Of a stretch of DNA of 64,000 nt, positions 34,357 to 46,038 are shown one piece after another. Position 1 is the first letter of the stretch. Every line of letters starts with the position of its first letter. The stretch comes from Brassica napus (Eukaryota > Streptophyta > Magnoliopsida > Brassicales > Brassicaceae). The notes under the pieces were generated by a model that was not told the DNA's origin, did not search any database, and saw only the letters and a list, made by a program, of their open reading frames with translations. A program made the translations under genes and the position numbers. The DNA lies in the NCBI RefSeq assembly GCF_020379485.1, contig NC_063450.1, positions 31,472,137 to 31,536,136 on the forward strand, in the 5' to 3' direction.

Positions 34357-35816
34357 TGATATCTTGCATATTCACATTGCTTTATCCATTTATTCATGTG
34401 CATTTTCATCATATAGATTAGGATTTAGCCATGTCTAGGTTGCATTTTGCATACATATGTCTCTATTAGGTATTGGAGTACCACATGAATTTCCTGGAGA
34501 CATTTGGGTACATTTGGAACTCAAGGGAGGTGATTAGAGTGATCTTTGGACGAGCACTGCCTGGAGCGACTTCCCGAAGCGACTACATGAAGTCGCTGTG
34601 ACACATATCTCGGAGCGACCTTTCCAGAGCGACGTAGAGAGGTCGCTCGCGTTTCTATCGCGAGACACCCCTCCTAGAGCGACTTACCAGAGCGACGTTT
34701 CAAGGTCGCTCGCGTTTCCATGGCGAGACGACACCCAACGAGGTCCGGAGCGACGTCTTCAGAGCGACACAGCCAGGTCGCTCGCGAGGAGACGACCCGG
34801 GAACGACGTCTTCAGAGCGACACAGCCAGGTCGCTCGCGAAGAAACGACCCAGGAGCGACCTCTCGCAGCGACGTGCCGAGGTCGCTCCGCATCTATTTG
34901 TTTGGCGAATTCATGATTTCTCAAGGGCCTTTTGGTCATTTCATTATGCACGTTTTTACTTCTGAAAACCTATGTTTTTAAGGACCTTTGTAAGCCACCA
35001 GAGATAATCTCTTTTTTTGGGAGAGAAGAACTAGTAAAAAACCTCTTTTGATTCAGATTTCATTGCTTTCATCTTGTGTTCTTGTTGATTTCTTATCTAT
35101 TTCTCTACATGGTTAATCTGAAATCCAATATGGGTTTAAGAGGAATCATGGAGATTAGTGAGTAATCACTTTTTGAATTCATGGGTTAGGGAGATTAAGG
35201 GTGATTAGGTTAGTTCTGGGATGTTTTAGTGTAGATCATTCTTGTTCCTTGCTAGTAGAGTATTCCCAATGCATCTTCTGAGTTGGCCACTCAAAAGTTG
35301 ATCAATAGGCATTTCCCACCCGAAAGGTGTTTGATGAAATGCCTGAGACAACTCTCCTAGGCTTTAGTATACTTTGCCAAAGACATTTGTTGTTAAAGGT
35401 GCTAAGATAGCTAATAGACTTGTTAGTAATGATTGCTTTCATATTATTCAACCAAAGACATTTGATGTTTGAGATATGTTAGCAAATGAGCATTTATCTA
35501 GACATAGAGCTTGCTTAGAATTGTGTCTAGGCTTAAGGTTGATAGTTTGATTGATCATTTGCCATCCTTAGTTCGATACTTGATCACCCAAGGTCTAATC
35601 CCTATGCCCATGAGTTCTCTTTTCCCTTAGTCAAGAAAATATCATTCTGTAATTGCTTTCTAGTATTAGTAGTAATTTAAAACCCATCTAAATCATTGGT
35701 TGCACTTAGATTAAGTGAGCACTTGCATTCTCAGTGCTTTGATATCCCTCAAAACTGGTTCGACAATCACTATACTACAACATTTGTCTTAGGAGCCTTG
35801 AAAACTCCTAACATCA
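34357..35816 (+). repeat. 5' LTR with GAGCGAC/GTCGCTC array
   Basis: 1460 bp. From about 34565 to 34895 it carries repeated CpG-rich units of GAGCGAC and the inverse GTCGCTC (often GGTCGCTCGCG). It differs from the 3' LTR by roughly 20 substitutions, one 1-bp indel and a 15-bp deletion in the 3' LTR within the array. Confidence 0.93.
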
Positions 35817-35945
35817 AATTGGCGCCATTGCCAAATTCTGAGTAGATTTGAACATTGAGATTTAGTCACTTGCTTGAGACTAAGTCATTTTAATTTTGTT
35901 TTGTTATTGATTCTTCCTCTTCACCTACATTTAAGTTTCAGGTGT

Positions 35946-38380
35946 ATGAACTTGAGGAGCAGGGGTCCATCAAACCTAGTTCCAATAGTAGCAAACATCA
36001 GAGCTTTAGAGAGGGAGTGTGCTAGAGCTAGAAGAGAAGAAGAACACCAAGCACACTTGATATGGCAGATCCACCGCATGGGGCAGAACACCAACCACGG
36101 GCAGCTCGACCCGTTGGTGCTTATGACCGGCCCAACATTCATGGTCATAGACTGGGAATCCGAGCACCGGCTGTGGCAGCCAACAACTTTGAGGTCAAGT
36201 CAGGACTCCTCAACGTGATCGAGAACAACAAGTATCATGCCTTGGCTCTAGAGGACCCATTTGATCACTTGGATAGGTTCGACAGCTACTGTGGGTTGTC
36301 AAAAACCAATGGTGTGTCTGAGGATGCCTTGAAGCTGAAGTTATTCCCTTTCTCTTTGGGGGATAAGGCACGTCAGTGGGAGAAGTCTCTACCCAGCGAC
36401 TCTATCACTACTTGGAATGAGTGCAAGAGAGCATTCTTGGAGAAATTCTTCTCATCCTCAAGAACTGCTAAGCTGAGAAATGAGATCTCAAGTTTCCAAC
36501 AGAAGAACTTAGAAGGCTTCAGTGAAGCCTGGGAGAGATTCAAGGGCTACCAATCTCAATGCCCACACCATGGTTTCTGTAAGGAGAGCTTGCTGAGCAC
36601 ATTCTACCGTGGTGCTCTTCCTAAGTACAGGGCCAGACTGGATACAGCTAGCAATGGGTTCTTCTTGGTGAGAACTGAGGAAGATGCAGAGGAGCTGGTT
36701 GACAACATGGTAAAGAGTGATGCAGTCTACAGTGGAGACCACGACAGAAGCAGTCGAACAGATGATAAGCAGACGAGGAAGGAGTTGAAAGCTCTACAGG
36801 ATAAGATAGACATCCTCCTTGCTGATAAAGCCACACAAGAGTAGCTGCACTTTGTTGGTAACCCAAGCCAAGAGACACCACCTGTTGTCCATGAGGTTGA
36901 AGGTTTTGAAGGTCAGGAAGAGCTGTGTTTCATCAACAACAATGGTAGATGGTACAAAAAAGAGCCCAACTTTCAGTACAACAACTACCAACAGAATTCC
37001 TATCCTAACAACCAACAGAGTGGTTATCCGCCTCGAAACAACCAGCAAGGCAGCTATCAACCTCAGCAAAACCCCTCATCTGGTTCCTCTGCTCCTCAAG
37101 AGAGCAGCACTGACACCCTACTGAAACAAATCTTGGAGTCTCAGACTATAAGTGAGAAGAATGTTGGTTATGAGTTGAAGAACCTTCATTCCAAGATTGA
37201 TGGGAGCTACAATGAGCTCAACAACAAGTTCTCACATCTTGCTTCTACAGTCAAGAATTTAGAGAATCAGTTTGCTTCCATGAACACTCACCAGACTCGC
37301 CAGCAAGGATCTCTACTTGGAAAATCTGACCAAAACCCCAAGGAGGCCAAAGCTATCACCCTTAGGAGTGGTAAGCAGTTACCTCCTACAACCCTCACCA
37401 GGGATGCTGAAAAACTAGGTGAAGAGGTGGCCATCAACTTAGATGATGAAGTGGTGATTGTTGATGAGAAAATCAATGATGAAATCTTGGAGAAGATTGT
37501 GGAAGCCAAGGGTAAAGGAAAGGTTGGGGAAGCGAAGAAAACAGTGAAAGATGGTGAAGTTCTTGCTCTAGCAAGTGAGAATTCTTTTGTTCCTCCTCCC
37601 TATGAACCCAAACTACCATTCCCTGGTAGATTCAAGAGGCAGCTGCTAGAGAAGTACAAGGCTTTGTTTGAGAAGCAAATGAGTGAAGCTCAGGTTGCAA
37701 TGCCCATCATCGATGCTTTCATGTTGATTCCTCAATACAACAAGTTCCTGAAATATGTTGTAGATGCAAAGAAGAAGGAAATGGAAAGCATGATGATTCT
37801 TACCCATGAGTGTAGTGCCATCATCCAAAGGCTTGATGTTCCAGAGAAGTTAGAGGATCCAGGATGCTTTACACTACCTTGTGCTCTTGGACCTATGGTA
37901 TTTGAGAAATGTCTCTGCGATTTGGGAGCTAGTGTCAGCGTGATGCCTTTGTCTGTTGCAAAGAAGCTTGGATTCACTCAGTACAAGAAGTGTAAACTCT
38001 CTCTGGTGTTAGCTGATCGTTCAGTGAAGTACCCTGTGGGCATCTTAGAGGACCTACCTGTGAAGATTGGAAGGTATGAGATACCTACAGATTTTGTGGT
38101 GCTTGAGATGGGTGAGGAGGCTCAGGACCCATTGATTCTTGGAAGGCCATTCTTAGCTACAGCAGGAGCAATTGTTAAGGTGAAAGAGGGCACGATTGAT
38201 CTCCATTTGGGTAAAAGGCATGTTCTCCACTTTGACATCAAGGAGAAAATGAAGAAACCAACTGTGTTCGGGCAAGCCTTCTACATTGAAGAGATGGGCA
38301 CTCTTACTGATGAGCACCTTGAAGAGTTACCACCTGAGGACGACGAGGAGGGAGCATCTCCCTCTACTCATTCTCCATAG
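35946..38380 (+). pseudogene. Athila-like gag and protease polyprotein
   Basis: ATG at 35946 (MNLRSRG) opens a frame that shifts near 36105-36120 into the main frame, which runs to 38380 apart from one TAG at 36842-36844. Gag (36120-36840) has the retrotransposon capsid signature: DPFDHLDRF, LKLFPFSLGDKARQWEKSLP, FLEKFFSSSRT, ISSFQQKNLEGFSEAWERFK, CPHHGF and FYRGALP. Coiled-coil-like and Gln/Asn-rich regions follow, then RSGKQLPP and a retropepsin with CDLGASVSVMPLSVAKKLG, LVLADRS and DPLILGRPFLATAGA. It ends in an acidic tail. Gag would form particles and the protease would process them. The TAG and frameshift suggest this copy is defective. Confidence 0.9.
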
Positions 38381-39907
38381 AAGGTAACCCACTACTTTCC
38401 CTTGTATATACCATTTCGTTTTTGCATATTAGTTTTCTCTTTTTGGGTATCTCTCTCTCCTTGACAACACAGAGACTGTGTCATTTAAGTTTGGGGGAGG
38501 TACCAAGTATTTGATCACGTTTGCTTTGATGATTTTGAGTCTCATGCATTGCATTATACATATATATTTGCATAAAAAAAAATTCATTTAGTTTGCATCA
38601 TTGGCATTTCTAGGAGAGTCTAGAGCATATAGGTTGCATTTACTTGCATTGGGAGCAATGATTTGAAATGCCTTGTAAAGAACATTACTTTGCACCTGAA
38701 TAGCTTATGCACCTCTCAAAAACACTTGTATTCTTCGAGCCTTGAAGACTCTTCCTGAAACTTGTTGATTGCTGAAACTCAGTCTTTGAAGCAAACTACA
38801 ACCTTATTTGAACTGAACGAACTTAATGCTTCTTGCTCATGGTCCCTTGTGTACTGAGTCATGGCTATACACACTTGAGTTGTCACATCCTTTATGCCAA
38901 TCTTATTTTGACAAACTCTAGTGGTAGACCACTCCCAAAACCTTTCCCTTCTTTTAAGCTTTCATTATTTGATGAGTGAGGCCTTTTTCGGAAAGCCTTA
39001 CATGTGCATAATGTTGAGAGTATCGGGAACGACAATGCTTGGTCTTCATTCTTGCTAGATTAGGCACTCTATTGTCTAGCTATAGGTGGGGGTGAGTGTG
39101 GTGACTATGGTTTGGAAGCATGAAAATTACAAAGGAAAAGAATAGACTCTTTGTGTTTAAATGGATAATCTTATTGGAATTAATAGATAAACGTCTAGCT
39201 CGAGTTTATGAAAAGTCTTGGCCCCCGAAAAAATAAAATATATATATATAAAAAAAAAAAAAAAAAAAAAGGAGCTAGCAAAGTTGTTTAGAGCTAAGAT
39301 TTGTTTAGAAGTTGAAAAAATCATTTATAGATTTTAAAGAAAAAGAGTTTTATGTGCAAAGTATTCTTGGGATCTTTTGGTGAGAGATGGGAGTTGGGTT
39401 TTGACATTGGGAAGTGATTGTGTAACCTGTATGTTTGGGAAAATGGTAGAACAATAGAGATTGAGCATTGTATGCATGAGTTGGTCCCTTTCTTAGATAT
39501 ATTATGTGCAATGTCAAGACTAGTTGTTTTGAGAGTAAACCACTTTAAAAGATCATGGATTTTGAACCTCTTGACCCACTTGAATAAAAGCCTTCCCTTA
39601 CTCAACCAAATGATTTGGACCAATTGACCATTTGCAAGAATTCACTTGATGCTATGCTTAATGAACTTGAGAGTTGGCTGATTTGCATGTGTGAATGCAT
39701 GATGATGAATGTAGGGATGAAAAGAGTTGAGATAGGCCTATAGAAGCTAGAGTATAATAAGAGAGGGTGTACTAATGCTGAATGTAAATGTTGATTTGAG
39801 TGCTTTGTGTGTTTCTTTTGGCTATGAGCTCTCACCTTCAAACCTCTCTCCCTATGAGTTCTAGAAAGTTCACTTGAGGACAAGTAAAAGAATAAGTTTG
39901 GGAGAGT
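38381..39907 (+). other. Non-coding 3' region of the gag-only element
   Basis: This is where RT, RNase H and integrase would be expected; none is seen on either strand. AAGTTTGGGGGAGGTACCAAG at about 38488 resembles a second purine tract, and an A-rich run lies at 39222-39272. The sequence resembles the long 3' UTRs of Athila-type elements. Confidence 0.7.
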
Positions 39908-41355
39908 TGATATCTTGCATATTCACATTGCTTTATCCATTTATTCATGTGCATTTTCATCATATAGATTAGGATTTAGCCATGTCTAGGTTGCATTTTG
40001 CATACATATGTCTCTATTAGGTATTGGAGTACCACATGGAGTTCCTGGAGACATTTGGGTACATTTGGAACTCAAGGGAGGTGATTAGAGTGATCTTTGG
40101 ACGAGCACTGCCTGGAGCGACTTCCCGGAGCGACTACATGAAGTCGCTATGACACATATCTCGGAGCGACCTTTCCAGAGCGACGTAGAGAGGTCGCTCG
40201 CGTTTCTATCGCGAGACACCCCTCCCAGAGCGACGTTTCAAGGTCGCTCGCGTTTCCATGGCGAGACGACACCCAACAAGGTCCGGAGCGACGTCTTCAG
40301 AGCGGCACAGCCAGGTCGCTCGCGAGGAGACGACCCGGGAACGACGTCTTCAGAGCGACACAGCCAGGTCGCTCGCGAAGAAACGACCCAGGAGCGACCT
40401 CTCGCAGCGACGTGCCGAGGTCGCTCCGCATCTATTTGTTTGGCGAATTCATGATTTCTCAAGGGCCTTTTGGTCATTTCATTATGCACGTTTTTACTTC
40501 TGAAAACCTATGTTTTTAAGGACCTTTGTAAGCCACCAGAGATAATCTCTTTTTTTGGGAGAGAAGAACTAGTAAAAAACCTCTTTTGATTCAGATTTCA
40601 TTGCTTTCATCTTGTGTTCTTGTTGATTTCTTATCTATTTCTCTACATGGTTAATCTGAAATCCAATATGGGTTTAAGAGGAATCATGGAGATTAGTGAG
40701 TAATCACCTTTTGAATTCATGGGTTAGGGAGATTAAGGGTGATTAGATTAGTTCTAGGATGTTTTAGTGTAGATCATTCTTGTTCCTTGCTAGTAGAGTA
40801 TTCCCAATGCATCTTCTGAGTTGGCCACTCAAAAGTTGATCAATAGGCATTTCCCACCCGAAAGGTGTTTGATGAAATGCCTGAGACAACTCTCCTAGGC
40901 TTTTAGTATACTTTGCCAAAGACATTTGTTGTTAAAGGTGCTAAGATAGCTAATAGACTTGTTAGTAATGATTGCTTTCATATTATTCAACCAAAGACAT
41001 TTGATGTTTGAGATATGTTAGCAAATGAGCATTTATCTAGACATAGAGCTTGCTTAGAATTGTGTCTAGGCTTAAGGTTAATAGTTTGATTGATCATTTG
41101 TCATCCTTAGTTCGATACTTGATCACCCAAGGTCTAATCCCTATGCCCATGAGTTCTCTTTTCCCTTAGTCAAGAAAGTATCATTCTGTAATTGTTTTCT
41201 AGTATTAGTAGTAATTTAAAACCCATCTAAATCATTGGTTGCACTTAGATTAAGTGAACACTTGCATTCTCAGTGCTTTGATATCCCTCAGAACTGGTTC
41301 GACAATCACTATACTACAACATTTGTCTTATGAGCCTTGAAAACTCTTAACATCG
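39908..41355 (+). repeat. 3' LTR with GAGCGAC/GTCGCTC array
   Basis: 1448 bp, same features as the 5' LTR; array at about 40113-40430. Roughly 1.4 percent substitution divergence from its partner by eye. Confidence 0.93.
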
Positions 41356-41360
41356 TACAC

Positions 41361-42844
41361 TTGATATAATCATTTTAATTCTTTACAATATTCAATTCTA
41401 CGTAGTTTATATATTACGTTCTATTAGTCTTAACTCAAAATATCTATTTATTGATTTGCACTAACCGGACTGATTATTTTATAAGTTTTACTTTATAAGA
41501 ACAGGTTGTTCGATATTTCTAAAACGGTGTTGGGATCGAATCTGTGTCTCCTTAAGCTAGTTTTTGGTATTGCATAGAGTTGGTGTTCTTGCGCTTACGT
41601 TTCTATTTTGTAGGAACTGCTGAATTTAAAATATTTTTTCTGCATACCCGTGATTAGCTTTAATGGCTTATTCCGATCATATTGATTTATATTTAATCGG
41701 ATCTTCTTTTACATATCTGAGGTGAAGATTGTTTTACTAGTTTTTGAATTTTGTTTTCTGGTTTTTGGTTTTTGCTTTTGCAATAGATTTTAGTTTTTTG
41801 AAAAACATGATTGGTTGTTTTAGATTTTGGTTTTAGCTTTGGGTTTTTCCTTATAAAATTAATCAAATAAAAATATTAGTAAAATTTCTATTTTAAAATA
41901 ATAATAATAATAATGTCATCAAAAGACATATAAATTGTTTGATGAAATTATTTAAAAATATAAATACAAAATAAAACTATCGTAATTCCTACATAGATAA
42001 ATAAATTTGATACATATATTTATGTCATAAATCTATTTTAAAATAAAAATTAATTCTATGTGTAGACATAATTTTTATATGCGAGTATATCTTTATATTC
42101 TATTCAACTATTGTATATAATGGTAATAGCTAAGTTTTGTAAATACAAAAATAAATTGAAGTGTAAAAAATTTACTATATATAGACTTAAATTTTTTAAT
42201 TAATTTGCTAAGACATTTATGTCACAAAAAATATAACTAAAATAATTGTAAATTTTTAAAAAAGAAAATGATTTTTTGGTCCTAGGGGAAAACCAAGAGA
42301 ATTTTGATTTGTTTTTGTAAGAAAAAGTAGAATATCAACAAAACATATATACTTTACATAAAATAAATTTAAATAACTAATTTTCTTTTATTGAGAAGTT
42401 TTAAAATTGTTCTTCATATAACTTATTTTGTACTATATTATTAAACAAAGGCTTTTACTAGAGCTGATTTTTTTATAATAGTTATTGTTTTTATTTCTTT
42501 TCATGGGTTAATGCATAAATATAGCAAAAGTTTAAATTAAAAAGAAAACGAAAAACTATCCTTGGATTTTGAAAAAACCCACAAAAAACTTAGATTTTAG
42601 TTTTTCTTTAGAAAAAACAATTATTTGAAAAAACTAGTTTTCCTAGGTTATAAAGAATCTATTTCTATGAAAACCTGATTGTCTACAAAATGGTTTTTTC
42701 AGAAAAAAACAAACCAAAAACTATTTTAGAATCTGTAAACAACCAACCTCTGATTCTCTTTAGTCAATATTGGATTGCTGCATCTTTGTCGTTTTCCTTT
42801 AGTGTAAAGTGTAAACTACATCAAAGTTCATTGCTTTGTGTTAT
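41361..42844. other. Remainder of the old LTR and AT-rich DNA
   Basis: 41361-41430 continues the split LTR (CTTTACAATATTCAATTCTA and CGTAGTTTATAT match the solo LTR). 41430-41640 may be internal sequence of that old element. The rest is AT-rich without genes. Confidence 0.45.
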
Positions 42845-43393
42845 GGGAAATTGCCACAAATACCACATTTATTGTACCATTTTTCATGTATACACTAATC
42901 ATTTTTATCCTCACTTTTAATGAAGCATAAAAAACACTTATACCCCTATGGTTAACTAATCTAGACTTAGGGTTTAGAGTTGAGGGATGGGGTACGTTTT
43001 TGGAATGTGAAATTTAGGATTCTAATAAATATATAAATAATATAAAAAATATAAAAAGAATTTTAAAAAATAGTTTCAAACATAATTTTTTATTTTCAAA
43101 AAGAAATTTTGAAAAAAAATAAAAAAAATCAAAATCAAACTAAAAAAAAAGGTTTATAAAAAAGTTTGAATTTGAAAAAGTATAATTCGAAAACCTAAAA
43201 AATATATATGTTTTAATTTTTTTTATTTTTTTTATTTATTGAAATAATGATTTATTATATATATAGATAACAAAGGTATAAAAGTCTTTTGCCACTTAAT
43301 GAATAAGATATTTTTGAAAATGTCTTTTTAGTAGTGGTAAAGATGTAAAGATGAAAAATGGTACCATGAAAGTGATAAACATAAAATTTTCCC
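42845..43393. mobile_element. MITE related to the one at 7303-7659
   Basis: The left end GGGAAATTGCCACAAATACC and the right end, reverse-complemented, GGGAAAATTTTATGTTTATC converge on a shared GGTACCATTTTTCAT-like stretch. The interior has TAATCTAGACTTAGGGTTTAGAG as in the earlier copy, and long A/T runs. No reading frame. Confidence 0.5.
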
Positions 43394-43731
43394 TGTTCTA
43401 TTTGTCAAAGGTTGATTTGTCTTGTTGTCTTTTTTATTAACCGGATTTAAAAAAAAAAAAAAAAAAAAAAATCATTGGCTCTTTTGATTCCATTGCAAGC
43501 TATCAATCGTTTTCTTTGTTATTAATACTAGGGGGCTCTCCCCCGCGCTATGGAAAAACTTATGAGATTCTGGTTTTCTGTGTTGTATGAAGTCGAAGTG
43601 TGTCCAATTACGTACAACCTGAATGTATTCATGTTTGAATTATATCAGTTGATTGTTTACTAATGTGTAAACAGCCATCCAGGGTCCTTTATTAAAAATG
43701 AAGATAAAATTGCTGCCAAGTTGGAGCTTGG

Positions 43732-44924
43732 TGTAGAGAATGTGATGAGAGTAGAAGATGTGAATAATATTGTATTGACTCTCATGAGAATAATGGTTAG
43801 AGTTACTTATATATTTATATTAGAGATGTTTCCTAAACTAGATAGATACAAATATATATGAGTATCTTATATAATAAATATACAATATTAACAATAATGT
43901 TTATGATCTTCCTTGATCCTTCTATATGCCCCCTCAATCTCAAGGTGGTAATGGAATTGTAGCGGAATTAGCAGCTTGGGATTGACTCAGTAATCATGCC
44001 ATTATAGTATTTGGATCAGCAGGAGAAGACGGTGGTGTTGGTTGTGAGGAGGTGAATGGACAGAGATGATAATGATGTGCCTCCTTTGGTGGTTGTGTTC
44101 TCGTTGACTATGTGTAGCACAAAAACTTACATGAGGGAGTGTTGCTTGTTGGAGATGAAGCACCTTGGCTTGGAAACAGAAAATAGAAGGTCGAAGGCTT
44201 ATAGATTCAGAGGCACGTTTGATGAGCTTGAATGATGATAGGAAGCACTTTGGCTTGGTAACAAAACCATTTTTTTTTTACGTTTTGTTTTTAAATACCT
44301 AAAAAAATATAGAACAAAGAAAACGTTTCTTTTTTTTTTTAAAGAAGAAATAGATTCAGAGGTCTTCGAAGACATGAATAATAAGAAGCTCCATGGCTTT
44401 AAGAAAAACAAAACAAGAAGCATTAAGCTTTGATTTTGGAAGTGAAGCCACGATGGCTTAAGAATTATAAAGATAAAAATGAGGCATGAATATAAAGAAA
44501 CACTAGGCTTGGGTCCAGAGGTCCATGGTAGACTTGAATAACAAAAAGCTCAATGGCTTAGATTCAGAGGTTCACATGAACATGAATGGTGGAAGCATAT
44601 AGCTTAACAGAAAATATAATAGAAGCTCAATGGCTTGAAATCAAAAAATAAAGAAGCTTTGTAGCTTGAAGAAAATAAAAGAAAAACAAGAACGGAGCAG
44701 ATCGTTAGATCATTGTAGCTCTGATACCATGTAGAGAATGTGATGAGAGTAGAAGATGTGAATAATATTGTATTGACTCTCATGAGAATAATGGTTAGAG
44801 TTACACATATATTTATATTAGAGATGTTTCCTAAACTAGATATATACAAATATATATGAGTATCTTATATAATAAATATACAATATTAACAATAATGTTT
44901 ATGATCTTCCTTGATCCTTCTATA
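43732..44924 (-). mobile_element. TRIM-like non-coding copia derivative with TSD CTTGG
   Basis: Two 195-bp LTRs (43732-43926 and 44730-44924) differ at about three positions. CTTGG flanks both sides (43727-43731 and 44925-44929). On the minus strand the 5' LTR is followed directly by TGGTATCAGAGC, the initiator-tRNA-Met primer site (44718-44729), and the 3' LTR is preceded by the purine tract TTGAGATTGAGGGGGCA. The 803-bp interior has no coding capacity but repeats an AGCTNNATGGCTT-like motif many times. Confidence 0.93.
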
Positions 44925-45039
44925 CTTGGTTGCAGCAAATTTAAAAACAAAAAAAAAAACATGGAAATTAAAAACAAAAGGGAAATAGTTAATGTACAGT
45001 TTGTAATGCACGAACATAAACTGTAGGTAATCTACAACT

Positions 45040-45770
45040 TACTACACTTCCAACTTTCACTCAAGGTAGCGTTTCCAACTTGGACTCCAAAGCTGGGTGG
45101 TGTTGGTTGATCCACTGCCATCACTTTTGTAGCAGCATCTACCGGATCGCTTGCAGAAGCAGGTGGTTGCTCACTTTGGCTTACCACTTGTGGAGCTCTG
45201 TTGTTACTTTCACCCTGATACTAATATGAGTTTTTTCTAGATCACCTCCATCCAGGTTGTTATCTCAACAAAGCTTAGCTTACAATTTATTAAAAAAAAA
45301 AACAAAGCTTAGCTTACCCCTGAATGAGTCTTCACATCCACATATTCGTCTACTGTAAAGGTCCGGTAGTGGGGAGTGAAATTGTAGGGTGTCACTCGAA
45401 TCTGAAAGAGACACTGCTTGCCAGCAAGTTCTTTGAAGCATCTTGGGAGCTCTGACACTCCACCGCCAATTAGTCTATCATACGTTAATTTTTTTTTTGT
45501 TAATGACAGTATCGATAATGCTTACGGAAACGTAAGATGAGTTGACTGTGAGCGAAGACAATTGAGGAGATGTCAATAGGTACTTGATAAAATGATATAG
45601 TTCTCGCAAAAATAGCAGAATAGAGTTATAGTAACCTGGTCGGTGGACTTGGAAAGGTGCGTGCAGAGATCCCCCAATTGACACAAGTTCTTGCTTTTGA
45701 ATCTCTCCCATTGTCTCGACATGCGAAAAATCCTCAGCAACTGCACCTCCCAAAATGAGGATGACACATA
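45040..45770 (-). pseudogene. RPA1-like (replication protein A large subunit) gene fragment
   Basis: On the minus strand one exon-like piece (about 45482-45320) encodes LPRCFKELAGKQCLFQIRVT followed by PYNFTPHYRTFTV, similar to the C-terminal OB-fold region of plant RPA70-like proteins; it ends at a GTAAGC donor. The next piece (45215-45042) encodes a low-complexity tail with SQSEQPPASAS and stops at TAG. An upstream piece (45590-45750) reads EIQKQELVSIG with frameshifts. RPA binds single-stranded DNA in replication. The rest of the gene is missing, so it is a captured or decayed fragment. Confidence 0.5.
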
Positions 45771-46038
45771 TTTTTTTTTTGTAAAATTATTACGAAGACA
45801 TATATTTAATGTTAATGCCCATATAGATAGTTATCAGACCCATGTTAATATAAATTGCAATATGGACAGACATAAAGGTTGAAAAACAAAATATAGCATG
45901 GAACCATATGTCATAGACTTTTACTTAAATGATTGGTCATGTATTTTTGAGTGAGACTTGCGACATACCTGTTGATGAAAGCTTGGCTGGCGTAAATGTT
46001 CAAGTCAAAATATAACTTGAACTAACCGTGGTGTCCAC

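Larger units (their letters stand above)
34357..41355 (+). mobile_element. Non-autonomous gypsy (Athila-like) element with gag-protease only
   Basis: LTRs at 34357-35816 and 39908-41355 start TGATATC and end AACATCA (the right copy ends TCG). TACAC occurs at 34352-34356 and 41356-41360 as target duplication. The primer site TTGGCGCCATTGCC (tRNA-Asp-like) follows the left LTR by two bases, and a purine tract TTTGGGAGAG precedes the right LTR. Internal coding is limited to gag and protease; reverse transcriptase, RNase H and integrase are absent. It is inserted in the old LTR that begins at 33388. Confidence 0.93.
43528..45960 (-). mobile_element. Helitron remnant carrying an RPA-like gene fragment
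   Basis: On the minus strand the 3' end shows a GC hairpin (GGGGG-CTCT-CCCCC on plus, 43531-43544) and then CTAG at 43528-43531, preceded on plus by A. Within it lies a fragment of a replication-protein-A-like gene, cargo typical of plant Helitrons. It is interrupted by the TRIM-like element at 43732-44924. The right (5') boundary is not defined and the helicase is absent. Confidence 0.45.

Noticed and set aside
34598..34981. Long frames over the GAGCGAC array (both strands, also near 40149-40503)
   Set aside because: Open because the repeat units lack stops; they fall in LTR sequence, with no protein motif.
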